Source: Streptomyces sp. Y2F8-2 (lineage in GTDB: Bacteria; Actinomycetota; Actinomycetes; Streptomycetales; Streptomycetaceae). From it: 64,000 bases of DNA. Below, in pieces: positions 1 through 8,527 of the stretch (within the stretch, counting starts at the first letter, position 1; each line of letters starts with the position of its first letter). Location of the stretch: the NCBI RefSeq assembly GCF_014905555.1, contig NZ_BNGS01000001.1, positions 1,168,492 to 1,232,491 on the forward strand. The letters run 5' to 3'. The notes under the pieces are model-generated. The model had not been told where the DNA came from and ran no database searches. It saw only the letters and a program-made list of their open reading frames with translations. The position numbers and the translations under genes were made by a program.

Positions 1-991
1 TCTGGTACGGGTGCAGGACGTACGAACGCATCTGGTTGCCCCAGGAGTTGCCGCCGTCGCCCTTGAGGGCGTCCATCTTGGCCTGCTCCTCCTGGCGTCG
101 TCGCTCGAGGAGCTTGGCCTGCAGGACGTTCATGGCGGTGGCCCGGTTCTGGATCTGGGACCGCTCGTTCTGGCAGGTGACGACGATGCCGGTGGGCAGG
201 TGCGTGATGCGGACCGCCGAGTCCGTCGTGTTCACGCCCTGGCCGCCGGGCCCGGAGGAACGGAAGACGTCGACCCGGATCTCGGACTCGTCGATCTCGA
301 CGTGGTCGGACTGCTCCACGACCGGGAGGACCTCGACGCCGGCGAAGGAGGTCTGGCGCCGCCCCTGGTTGTCGTAGGGCGAGATGCGGACGAGCCGGTG
401 GGTGCCCTGCTCGACGGAGAGGGTGCCGTAGGCGTACGGCGCCTGGACGGCGAGGGTCGTGGACTTGATGCCCGCCTCTTCGGCGTACGACGTCTCGTAG
501 ACCTCCGTCTTGTAGCCGTGCCGCTCGGCCCAGCGCAGGTACATGCGCTGGAGCTTCTCGGCGAAGTCGGCCGCGTCGACGCCGCCGGCCTCGGCGCGGA
601 TGTTGACGAGCGCCTCGCGGGCGTCGTACTCGCCGCTGAGGAGGGTCCGCACCTCCATCTCGTCCAGCGCCTTCTTGACCGCGGCGAGCTCGGCCTCGGC
701 CTCGACGCGGGTGTCCGGGTCGTCCTCGGCCTCGGCGAGCTCGAAGAGCACACCGAGGTCGTCGATCCGGCCGCGCAGGGCCTCAGCCTTGCGCACCTCG
801 GCCTGGAGGTGGGAGAGCCTGCTGGTGATTTTCTGCGCCTCGTCCGGGTTGTCCCAGAGGGACGGCGCGGCCGCCTGCTCCTCGAGCACGGCGATGTCTG
901 CCCTCATCTTGTCGAGGTCCAGAACGGCCTCGATCGACTCCATGGTCGAGGAGAGGGACTTGAGCTCTTCGGATACATCGACGACTGCCAC
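1..991 (-). CDS. prfB: Peptide chain release factor 2 (3' end cut by window edge)
   Basis: Class I release factor that recognises UGA/UAA and triggers peptidyl-tRNA hydrolysis on the ribosome. The GTG start at 991 gives an acidic helical N-terminus ([13 protein letters not shown]). The hydrolysis motif GGQ lies at residues 249-251 within [10 protein letters not shown]. The stop-codon recognition segment reads [13 protein letters not shown], so the usual SPF tripeptide is SPY. About 330 of the expected ~370 residues are visible; the C-terminus runs off the window. The N-terminal reading frame is continuous, so the autoregulatory +1 frameshift known from E. coli prfB is absent. No strong Shine-Dalgarno was identified for the GTG. 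Confidence 0.96.
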   Translation of the reverse strand, partial: MAVVDVSEELKSLSSTMESIEAVLDLDKMRADIAVLEEQAAAPSLWDNPDEAQKITSRLSHLQAEVRKAEALRGRIDDLGVLFELAEAEDDPDTRVEAEAELAAVKKALDEMEVRTLLSGEYDAREALVNIRAEAGGVDAADFAEKLQRMYLRWAERHGYKTEVYETSYAEEAGIKSTTLAVQAPYAYGTLSVEQGTHRLVRISPYDNQGRRQTSFAGVEVLPVVEQSDHVEIDESEIRVDVFRSSGPGGQGVNTTDSAVRITHLPTGIVVTCQNERSQIQNRATAMNVLQAKLLERRRQEEQAKMDALKGDGGNSWGNQMRSYVLHPYQ

Positions 992-1092
992 GCATCCAGC
1001 GTAACGGCTCCGCCAGGCGTGCCATGCCGGTGACCGCGCGGTTACCGGGCGCCCGACACCGGGTGCGGCCCCCGGGGGCTCCGCCCCGGACC

Positions 1093-1205
1093 CCGATCGG
1101 CCTGACGGCCGGGGTCCAGGGCCCGATCGGCCTGACCGCCGGGGTCCAGGCCCGATCGGCCTGACGGCCGGGGTCCGGGGGCCCCGGCCGGCCTGACGGC
1201 CGGCG
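1093..1205. repeat. Three and a half tandem copies of a ~30-bp unit
   Basis: The unit GATCGGCCTGACGGCCGGGG begins at about 1095, 1125 and 1154, with a degenerate fourth copy near 1186. Each copy contains the small self-complementary core GGCCTGACGGCC. It lies in the spacer between the two minus-strand genes prfB and pkaB. No coding role is apparent; it may be a structured spacer or an expanded hairpin. Confidence 0.8.
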
Positions 1206-1220
1206 ACGCAGTCGCACCGC

Positions 1221-1519
1221 GGTGGCATCGGCGGATGCGCGCGTGCGGGCCGTCCGTGGCCGGTCGCGCAGTTCCCCGCGCCCCTTCAAAGACGCAGCCA
1301 CCGCCCCTCCGGCCCCGGGCTCAGGGCGACGCCGGAGCCGAGCTCCCCGAGGTCGGAGGCGGAGCCCCGGTGGCATCGGCGGTTGCGCGCGTGCGGGCCG
1401 TCCGTGGCCGGTCGCGCAGTTCCCCGCGCCCCTTCAAAGACGCAGCCACCGCCTCTCCGGCCCCGGGCTCAGGGCGACGCCGGAGCCGAGCTCCCCGAGG
1501 TCGGAGGTGGCGCCCCGGT
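1221..1519. repeat. 148-bp tandem duplication spanning the pkaB 3' end
   Basis: Copy 1 (1221-1368) and copy 2 (1369-1516, with similarity to about 1519) differ at only a few positions. Each contains GTCGCGCAGTTCCCCGCGCC, which resembles a short sequence commonly scattered between genes in Streptomyces genomes. Copy 2 covers the last ~17 codons and the TGA stop of pkaB, so copy 1 carries an untranslated duplicate of that gene end. Confidence 0.85.
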
Positions 1520-2698
1520 GTCGTCCCCGGAGGTCGCCCACCATGCGCCCACGCCGATCGCCGCCGCCAGTACCGCCGCCGCCACGCCCAGCGTGATCCG
1601 GCGGCGCCGGGCCGCCGCGCGGTGGCGGGCCGAGCCCGGGCGGGGGGCGCCCGGGGTGCGGGGGGCGCGGGCCGTGCCGCGGGCGCCGCCCGCCAGTTCG
1701 TCCGGACCCGGCACCCTCATGGAGGTGTGCGTGTCCCGGTTCGAGTCCGGTTTCGCGCCCGGCACCAGGGGCACCGCTCCTCGCCGCGCCCGTGTCACCA
1801 CCGGCTCCCCGGGCGCCTCGTACGGCTCCTCCAGCGGCTCCGCGTCCGGTTCGTCCACGTCCAGCGGCGGCATCCCCGCCAGCAGCGGCAGCTGCTCCCG
1901 CAGCCGTGCCGCCAGCTCCGACGCCCGTAGTCGTGAGGCCGGCGCCTTCGCCAGGCACTGGACCATCAGCTGCCACAGCTCGTCCGGGATGCCGGGCAGG
2001 GGGACGACCGTCTCCGTGACGTGGCGGCGCAGGACCGCGCCCGGGTGGCCGCCGCCGAACGGCGTGAAGCCCGCGAGGAGCTCGTACAGCACCGTGGCCA
2101 GCGCGTAGATGTCCACCGCCGCCCTCGGCGGCAGGCCCTCCACTATCTCCGGCGCCAGATAGTCCGGTGTGCCGATGATCTTCGTGGCCTTGCTCCGCCG
2201 CGGCGAGTCAATCAGCTTCGCCACGCCGAAGTCCGTCAGCAGTGCCGGGTGCGCCCCGCCGGGGCCCAGTGGCCCCTGCATGTCGAGCAGGATGTTCTCC
2301 GGTTTCACGTCCCGGTGCACGATGCCGGCCGCGTGCGCCGCCGCCAGCCCCTCCGCCACGTCGGCCACGATCGCGACCGCCGCCTCTGGCGCCAGGCGCC
2401 GCTCCCGGTCCAGACGGGTGCGCAGATCCGTGCCGCGGACCAGGTCCATGACGAGGGCCAGGTCGTTGCCGTCGACCACCAGGTCCCGCACGGACACGAC
2501 GTGCGGATGGTCCAGCCCCAGCAGCGCCGTGCGCTCCTGGACGAAGCGGCCCACGAGCTCCTGGTCGGACGCGAGGTCCTCCCGCAGCAGCTTGATGGCG
2601 ACCGGCCCCTCCGGTCCCTCGCCCAGCCACACCGTGCCGGCGCTTCCCCGCCCCAGGATCTGGTTGGCGGTGTACCGGCTGCCGATCTTCCGTGCCAA
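1469..2698 (-). CDS. pkaB: Membrane-anchored Ser/Thr protein kinase (PkaB-like)
   Basis: Hanks-type kinase that phosphorylates Ser/Thr of target proteins. Of 409 residues, the first ~270 are the kinase domain: glycine loop GRGSAGTV (16-23), ATP lysine in VAIK (K36), catalytic loop HRDVKPEN (128-135), DFG (156-158) and APE (182-184). A linker rich in Pro, Ala and Arg follows, then one transmembrane helix (ITLGVAAAVLAAAIGVGAWW) and a short extracellular Pro/Ser tail. No PASTA repeats are present. The TTG start at 2698 is chosen because AGGAG lies 5 nt upstream and the kinase fold begins at once (MARKIGSRYT). The last codons lie in a 148-bp duplication. The symbol follows the S. coelicolor pkaA/pkaB pair next to prfB. 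Confidence 0.92.
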   Translation of the reverse strand: MARKIGSRYTANQILGRGSAGTVWLGEGPEGPVAIKLLREDLASDQELVGRFVQERTALLGLDHPHVVSVRDLVVDGNDLALVMDLVRGTDLRTRLDRERRLAPEAAVAIVADVAEGLAAAHAAGIVHRDVKPENILLDMQGPLGPGGAHPALLTDFGVAKLIDSPRRSKATKIIGTPDYLAPEIVEGLPPRAAVDIYALATVLYELLAGFTPFGGGHPGAVLRRHVTETVVPLPGIPDELWQLMVQCLAKAPASRLRASELAARLREQLPLLAGMPPLDVDEPDAEPLEEPYEAPGEPVVTRARRGAVPLVPGAKPDSNRDTHTSMRVPGPDELAGGARGTARAPRTPGAPRPGSARHRAAARRRRITLGVAAAVLAAAIGVGAWWATSGDDTGAPPPTSGSSAPASP

Positions 2699-2703
2699 GT
2701 CTG

Positions 2704-2708
2704 CTCCT
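2704..2708 (-). promoter_or_regulatory. Ribosome binding site fixing the pkaB TTG start
   Basis: AGGAG on the minus strand, separated by five bases from TTG at 2698. It rules out the longer reading frame that begins at 2776. Confidence 0.75.
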
Positions 2709-2858
2709 ACTGGGGACGCGTGTTGCCGACCCTGCGCCGGACCCCGATCGACAAAACTACGCGTCCGAAGGGGCAACCTTCACCGCCGAGCGGGAAATCA
2801 CCCGTCGGATGTCGACAAATCCCCAAGCTCGGTGTGCACGAAGGCAATCCGGAGCCCG

Positions 2859-4517
2859 CTACTTGTTGCTCAGCTGCCCGATCCAGTCGGCCGCGGTGGA
2901 GAACCAGTCGCTCAACTGCTGCCAGTAGGACTTGGTCGTCCCGATCCACTCCTGCAGCGGGCTGAACTCCCACACCAGCCACCCGGCCACGAACAGGATG
3001 ACGATCGTGAACAGGCACCCCTTGAGGCAGCCGAGCCCCGGGATCTTCATCGGGTTCGCGCTGCGCTGCCGCGGCGGCCGGGGCTCACGCGCCGGACGGG
3101 GCGCCGGCTGCTGGGGCGCGGGCGCGTACCGCTGGGGCTGCTGCGGGGCGGGCGCGTACTGCTGCCGCTGGGGCGCGTACTGCTGGGGCTGCCCCTGCGG
3201 ACGGCCGTACCCCGGCCCGGGCTGCTGCCGCTGCGGCGGCCCCTGCTGCGGATGCTGCTGGGGCCGCGCCACCTGCCGCTGCGGGCGGCGGCGCAGCGGG
3301 TCCTCGCTGGGGTCGAGGTACGCCTGGACCTGCGTCTGCTCGTTGCGGTCGCGGGCCGCGCGCAGCTGGCTCTGCCAGGGGTGCGGCTCCTCCTGCCGGG
3401 GCTGCCCGCCGGGCCCGTGCGGCGGCATGGGCGGCATCACGGCCGTCGGGTCGGCGGCCCCGTTGGTGGGCAGGACGGCGGTGGGGTCGGCGGAGCCGGG
3501 CGGGGTGTGCGGCAGAACGCTGGTCGCCGCGTTCGGGTCGTACGAGGACGCCGAGCCCTGCGGCAGTACCTGCGTGGGGTCGGCGGAGCCGGGGACGGTC
3601 GCCGGGGCCGGGTCGGGGCCGAGCAGGGCGGCCACGCCCTCCGCGGCGGCGATCTGCGCGGAGTTCGCGTGCACGCCGACGCCCTCGGCGACCACCCGCA
3701 GCGCCCGCGCCAGGTTCTCGGCGCTCGGCCGGCCCTCCGGGTTCTTGCGCAGGCAGCGCTCTATCACCGTCCACAGCGGGTCGGGCACCGTGGAGGGGCG
3801 GCGCGGTTCGGCGCTCAGGTGCTGGTGGAGCACCTCGAGGGCCGAGCCGCCGGAGAACGGCGGACGTCCGGTGACCAGCTCGTACAGCAGGATGCCCGCG
3901 CCGTAGATGTCCACGGCGGAGGTCTGCGGGCGGCCCTCGGCCGACTCCGGGGCGACGTAGGCGGGCGTGCCCACGAACTCGCTCGTGCGCGTGAGGCCGG
4001 GCGAGTCGGCGAGCCGGGCGATGCCGAAGTCGGTCAGCATCGGGTGCATCTGCCCGTCCTGCTGCGCGAGCAGGACGTTCGCGGGCTTCAGATCGCGGTG
4101 CACGACGCCGTCGGCGTGGCTCGCGGCCAGCGCGTCGGCGATCTGGGCGGTGAGCAGGGCGGCGGCGACCGGCGTGAAGGGGCCGTTCTCGCGCAGGTAG
4201 CGGTGCAGGTCGGGGCCGTCGACGAGGTCCATGACCAGGGCCAGCAGATCGCCCTCGACCACCAGGTCGCGGACCCGCACGATGTTCGGGTGGGTCAGCC
4301 GGAGCAGGACGGACCGCTCCCGCAGGAACCGCATGACGACATCGGGGTCGCTCGCCAGCTCCTCCTTGAGGACCTTGATCGCCACGGTCTCGCCGGGCCG
4401 GCCCGCGACGGCCGCCTCGGCGCCCGCGGTCTCCCGCTGGCGGGCTCGCCAGACGGTGCCCGTGGCGCCGCGTCCCAGCGGCTCCTCAAGGAGGTACTTG
4501 CTCCCTACCGGCCGCAC
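2859..4517 (-). CDS. pkaA: Membrane-anchored Ser/Thr protein kinase (PkaA-like)
   Basis: Hanks-type kinase of 552 residues. Visible motifs are GRGATGTV (16-23), VAIK (K48, after an unusually long Ala/Gly-rich insertion between strands), HRDLKPAN (140-147), DFG (163-165) and APE (189-191). A long low-complexity linker with repeated ADPTAVLP-like and PQQYAPQ-like segments follows. A single transmembrane helix (CLFTIVILFVAGWLVWEF) lies near residues 505-527, with a ~30-residue Trp-rich outer tail. GTG at 4517 is preferred: GGGAG precedes it by about 8 nt and the protein then begins MRPVGSKYLLEEPLG. The open frame extends to 4763 without kinase-like sequence. It lies upstream of pkaB on the same strand, with a 160-bp gap. 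Confidence 0.92.
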   Translation of the reverse strand: MRPVGSKYLLEEPLGRGATGTVWRARQRETAGAEAAVAGRPGETVAIKVLKEELASDPDVVMRFLRERSVLLRLTHPNIVRVRDLVVEGDLLALVMDLVDGPDLHRYLRENGPFTPVAAALLTAQIADALAASHADGVVHRDLKPANVLLAQQDGQMHPMLTDFGIARLADSPGLTRTSEFVGTPAYVAPESAEGRPQTSAVDIYGAGILLYELVTGRPPFSGGSALEVLHQHLSAEPRRPSTVPDPLWTVIERCLRKNPEGRPSAENLARALRVVAEGVGVHANSAQIAAAEGVAALLGPDPAPATVPGSADPTQVLPQGSASSYDPNAATSVLPHTPPGSADPTAVLPTNGAADPTAVMPPMPPHGPGGQPRQEEPHPWQSQLRAARDRNEQTQVQAYLDPSEDPLRRRPQRQVARPQQHPQQGPPQRQQPGPGYGRPQGQPQQYAPQRQQYAPAPQQPQRYAPAPQQPAPRPAREPRPPRQRSANPMKIPGLGCLKGCLFTIVILFVAGWLVWEFSPLQEWIGTTKSYWQQLSDWFSTAADWIGQLSNK

Positions 4518-5076
4518 GTCATGCGCTCCCTGTTGCTTGCTCTTCCGGTCGTCCACCGCGCTACCGGTGTTCCGCCCACTGTAGTGCCGAGGTACCTGGC
4601 AGCGAGCTGTCGACGGCCTGTGGGTCACGTGCCCCGCATGGATGAGGTACGTATCCGGCTCCCGCACCTGTTCGATGACAAGACGCTCGCTTCGGTTCAG
4701 TTGGTTGCCCGATCCGGGCGTGACCGATCTCAAGCGGGCACCTGCCGGGCACTGGTCAGGCACTTTTACGGGCAGAGCCGACCAATCAAGATCATTTGAC
4801 GGTGGAGGGCGGGCGCACTGTCAGTGGCAGGTGCGAGGATGCATCCCGTACTGGCCGATGTGCTCGTGTGCGGTGGGGGAGTCCGCGGTGGGGGACCGTG
4901 GAGCGGCTCCTTCCCCGTCCTCGGGCGCCCGCACGCGCGGGAGCCGAAGGGGCGCGTCGGTGTCGAGGGGGCGAGCGCGCGGGCCCGGCGGACCGGGCGC
5001 GGTCGCGGTCCCGACACCGGCTCGTGCGCCTCGTGGGCGACCGCGGACGCGCAGACAGAAGGGACCGCTGACGGCG
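4518..5076. other. Divergent intergenic region, pkaA / EccC-like gene
   Basis: 559 bp between divergent starts. Open frames cross it, but their translations are Arg/Pro/Gly-rich and resemble no protein. TTGACG at 4796-4801 could be a -35 element for the plus-strand gene, but no good -10 follows at 17-18 bp. No hairpin or repeat stands out. Confidence 0.4.
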
Positions 5077-8000
5077 ATGCAGATCCGGCTGACCGTCGTA
5101 GCCCCACCGGCCCCGCCCACGGAGTCACGGGCCCGCGCCGCGGGCTGTGACGTACTGGTCACCGCGCCCGCCGGGACGGCGCTGGCCGCGGTGGCGTCGG
5201 GCCTGGCCTCGGCGGTCGGCGGGGAGGGGGGTCCTTCCCAGCCCGAGCGGAGCCGGGAGCCCGGGACCGGCCCGGTGGTGCTGTACGCGGGCACGGAGCG
5301 GCTCGACCCGCAGCGCTGCACGCTGGGCGAGCCACCGCTGCTGGACGGCGCGGTGCTGACCCTGGGCGCGCCGGCGGAGCCGGGCCCCGAGCCGGACGAG
5401 GGCGCGGCCCAGCTGCACGTGGTCGCGGGCCCGGACGCGGGCGGCGTCCATCTGCTGCACGGCGGGGTGATCCGGATCGGCCGTTCCGCCGACGCCGACG
5501 TCCCGCTGGACGACCCGGACGTCTCCCGGCTGCACTGCGCGGTCACGGTCACCCCGGACGGCCATGTCTCGGTCGCCGACCTCGGCTCCACCAACGGCAC
5601 GGTGCTGGACGGCCACCGGGTGACCGACCGCCCGGTGCGCTTCACCCCCGGCGCGCTGCTGCGGCTCGGCGAGTCGGCCCTGCGGCTGGTCCCGCCCGGA
5701 CAGGAGCGGTCCGTGGGGACGGCGCCGGACGGGGAGGGGCACGTACGGGTACGGCGGACGGAGGGCCCGGGAGAGCCCACGGACCCGACGCGGGCGGCGG
5801 CCGTGGGGCATGCGCGCGCCGGGAGCGCGGCCGCCGGGGACGGCCGCACGGGCGGCACCTCCCCGGACGGACAAGGCTCGGGTTCCGCCTCCCGGGACGG
5901 GCGGCTCTCCCCCGACAGCGACACGCACCACGGCTTCGGCGTCACCGGATGGGGCGCGTCCGGCGGGGTGATCCCCGGAGCGCAGGAACACGATTCCGCC
6001 GAGCCGCCCCTTCCGGCGCACGCGGGGCAGGTCACGCCGGACGAGAGCACGCGCAAGGGCACCCCGCTGCGCGGCACGGACGTTCCGCCCGGGCTGCGCA
6101 GGCGCGGCGGGCTCACGGCATGGGCACGCCGGCTGACCGGGGGCCGCGGCGAGCAGGGCGGTACCGGACGCGGTGCGTACGAGGAGGGCGGGGACGCCTC
6201 CGCGCTGCCCCTGGCCCGGGCGCCCGAGAGGTGGCCGGACCCGGCGGCGCTGCTGCTCACCGCGCTCGGCCCGGGCCCGCGGCTGTGGGAGCGCGGCCCG
6301 GGGCACCCGGAGGCGCTCACCGTGCGGCTGGGCACGGCGGACCGGGCGGCACCGGACGGTGCGGGCCTGCTGCCGGCGGTGCCGGTGACCGCGGGGTTGC
6401 GCGAGGTGGGCGCACTGGGTCTCGCGGGGCCGCGCGCCCGGCTGGCCGGGCTGACGCGCGCGGTGGTGGCGCAGCTCGCCGCGCTGCACTCGCCCGACCT
6501 GCTGGAGCTGGTCCTGATCAGCGCCGACCGCGCGCGCCCGCTGACGGAGCGCACCGCCGACTGGTCCTGGCTCGGCTGGCTCCCGCATCTCCGTCCGGCC
6601 CACGGCCAGGACTGCCGCCTGCTGCTGGCCTACGACCGCGAACAGGCGACGGCCCGCACGCAGGAGCTGCTGCGCCGCCTGGAGGACCAGCTGACGGACC
6701 AGGACGGTCCGCTGCCCGCCCCACCGGAGGACCCCTCGGCACGGGGGGCCACCCACCGCCCCTCCTGGGCGCGGGACGACGCCCACGCGGGGCCGTACTC
6801 CGTGGTCGTCGTGGACGGTGACCCCGGTGGCGCCGATGTGCGGGCGGCCGTGGCGCGGCTGGCCCGGGAGGGGGCGCGGGCCGGGATCCATGTCGTCTGT
6901 CTGGCCGAGGCGCCGGCCGCCTCGCCCGCGTCGCCGGTGGCGGAGACGTACGAGGCGGCGTGCGCGGCCTCCCCGGTGTTCCGGGAGTGCGGGGCCGTCG
7001 CGCTGCTGAGCGGCGATGTGGCCACAGCGCTGCGGCTGCTGCGGGTCGCGCCGGGGCAGGGTGCGGACGCCGCGCGCGCACCCGTGGGGCACGGCACGGT
7101 CGCCGCCGTGGACGCGGTGTCGGCGGCGTGGGCGGAGCGGTTCGCCCGGGCGCTCGCCCCGCTGCGGACGGACGGCGGCGGTGAGCGGCACCCGCGCGTG
7201 TCGGCCCCGTTGCCCCGGGCGGCGCGCCTGCTGGACGAGTTGGGGCTGGCCCGGGCCACCCCGGCGTCGCTGATGGCACGTTGGGCGGACGCGGCGGACG
7301 ACACCACGTCACCGGGCGGGCGCGCCTGGGCGGTGCTCGGTGCCGGCCCGCGCGGTCCGGTGAGCGTGGACCTCGCCGCCGAGGGACCGCATCTGCTGGT
7401 CGAGGGACCGCCCGGCAGCGGTCGTACGGAACTGCTGCGCGCCCTCGCCGCCTCGCTGGCGTCGGCGGAGCGCCCGGACCGGCTGAGCATCGCACTCGTC
7501 GACGGCCGCGACTGCGCGGCGCACGGCGGTACGGGCGGGGACGGCCTGCGGGTCTGCACGGATCTGCCGCACGTCACGACGTATCTGGCGGTCAACGACC
7601 CGGTGCGCATGCGGGAGTTCGCGCAGTCGCTGAGCGCCGAGCTGAAGCGGCGGGCGGAACTGCTCGGGCAGCTCGGTTTCGCCGAGTGGCACACACGGCA
7701 GGAGGTGTCGAGGCGGATCGGGCCGCAGCGGTCGGGAGGTACGGAGTCGGGGGACCTCGACAGCCCGCCGAGTGTCACGCTGCGGCTGCGTCCGGCGGCG
7801 GCACGGCAGCGGGCGGAGGCGGGTCCGCCGTTGCCGCGGCTGGTGGTGCTGGTCGACGACCTGGACGCGCTGCTGTCCCCGGCGCTCGGCTCCCCGGGCC
7901 GCCCGGCGGCCGGGTCGGTCGTACGGGCGCTGGAGGCGGTGGCCCGGGACGGGGAACGGCTGGGTGTGCACCTGGTGGCCGCGTCGGGGCCCGGAGGGCG

Positions 8001-8340
8001 GACGGCTCAGTGGGAGCCGGCCCGGGCGGCCTCGTTGCGGATCGGCCTGGAGGCGGTGGCCGCGGGCACGGACGAACCGGGACCGGGGCGGGGGCGGTTG
8101 ACGCGGGCCGACGGCAGGGGGACGCCCTTCCAGGGCGGGCGGATCACGGGGCGGATTCCCCGGACGGCGACCGTGCGGCCGACGGTCGTACCGCTGGAGT
8201 GGCACCGCATGGGCGACCCGCCGGCACGGCGTCCGGTGCGGGAACTGGGGAACGGGCCGACGGACCTGGCATTGCTGGCGAGCGCGCTGGAGCGGGCGGC
8301 GCGGTCGGTGTCGGCGGTGGAGGTGCCTTCGCTTTTGTGA
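5077..8340 (+). CDS. FHA-domain FtsK/SpoIIIE-type ATPase, EccC/EssC-like, no membrane segments
   Basis: 1087 residues. A short N-terminal domain (1-~100) is followed by an FHA phosphothreonine-binding domain (~128-200) with IRIGRS, SRLHC and DLGSTNGT. A low-complexity linker follows. The next segment is diagnostic of type VII secretion ATPases: WERGPGHPEALTVRLG (~403) and DWSWLGWLPHLRP (~495). The ATPase has Walker A GPPGSGRTE (~776) and Walker B LVVLVDDLDAL (~922). No hydrophobic helices are seen, unlike EccC or EssC, and no ESX genes are nearby. ATG at 5077 is chosen because the fold starts there; GAAGGGA lies ~12 nt upstream. It is divergent from two Ser/Thr kinases, so its FHA domain may bind their phosphorylated products; that is inference. 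Confidence 0.8.
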   Translation: MQIRLTVVAPPAPPTESRARAAGCDVLVTAPAGTALAAVASGLASAVGGEGGPSQPERSREPGTGPVVLYAGTERLDPQRCTLGEPPLLDGAVLTLGAPAEPGPEPDEGAAQLHVVAGPDAGGVHLLHGGVIRIGRSADADVPLDDPDVSRLHCAVTVTPDGHVSVADLGSTNGTVLDGHRVTDRPVRFTPGALLRLGESALRLVPPGQERSVGTAPDGEGHVRVRRTEGPGEPTDPTRAAAVGHARAGSAAAGDGRTGGTSPDGQGSGSASRDGRLSPDSDTHHGFGVTGWGASGGVIPGAQEHDSAEPPLPAHAGQVTPDESTRKGTPLRGTDVPPGLRRRGGLTAWARRLTGGRGEQGGTGRGAYEEGGDASALPLARAPERWPDPAALLLTALGPGPRLWERGPGHPEALTVRLGTADRAAPDGAGLLPAVPVTAGLREVGALGLAGPRARLAGLTRAVVAQLAALHSPDLLELVLISADRARPLTERTADWSWLGWLPHLRPAHGQDCRLLLAYDREQATARTQELLRRLEDQLTDQDGPLPAPPEDPSARGATHRPSWARDDAHAGPYSVVVVDGDPGGADVRAAVARLAREGARAGIHVVCLAEAPAASPASPVAETYEAACAASPVFRECGAVALLSGDVATALRLLRVAPGQGADAARAPVGHGTVAAVDAVSAAWAERFARALAPLRTDGGGERHPRVSAPLPRAARLLDELGLARATPASLMARWADAADDTTSPGGRAWAVLGAGPRGPVSVDLAAEGPHLLVEGPPGSGRTELLRALAASLASAERPDRLSIALVDGRDCAAHGGTGGDGLRVCTDLPHVTTYLAVNDPVRMREFAQSLSAELKRRAELLGQLGFAEWHTRQEVSRRIGPQRSGGTESGDLDSPPSVTLRLRPAAARQRAEAGPPLPRLVVLVDDLDALLSPALGSPGRPAAGSVVRALEAVARDGERLGVHLVAASGPGGRTAQWEPARAASLRIGLEAVAAGTDEPGPGRGRLTRADGRGTPFQGGRITGRIPRTATVRPTVVPLEWHRMGDPPARRPVRELGNGPTDLALLASALERAARSVSAVEVPSLL

Positions 8341-8443
8341 CGCCGTCTCCTCCGGCCCCGCCGACTGCCGAGCAGCACCGACAGCGCAGCTGACCATACG
8401 TCACAACGCGATCACAATCGGCCACTTGACGGTGCGGGCGCTC

Positions 8444-8503
8444 TTGCCGCCCCGAACCTCCCCGCGTAGACCAGAGCGCACGGACAGCAGCTCGAACGTT
8501 CGA
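8444..8503 (+). promoter_or_regulatory. Putative promoter and 12-bp palindromic operator of sugar ABC operon
   Basis: TTGCCG (8444-8449), a 17-bp spacer and TAGACC (8467-8472) form a plausible sigma-70-type promoter. TCGAACGTTCGA (8492-8503) is a perfect palindrome that would sit just downstream of the transcription start. That is a usual place for a LacI-family repressor site, but no such regulator gene lies nearby. Confidence 0.4.
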
Positions 8504-8527
8504 CGAGGGACGGAGAACGGGGCAGTC

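Noticed and set aside
1093..1519. Repeat clusters near pkaB considered as a CRISPR array
   Set aside because: Copies are directly adjacent with no unique spacers, and no cas genes are nearby.
4518..4763. Longer start for the PkaA-like kinase at 4763
   Set aside because: The extra 82 residues do not resemble kinase sequence, while GTG 4517 has a good ribosome binding site and leads directly into the fold.
5125..7191. Long minus-strand open frame opposite the EccC-like gene
   Set aside because: Its product is low-complexity Arg/Gly/Pro sequence with no motif; the plus strand carries FHA and ATPase motifs.
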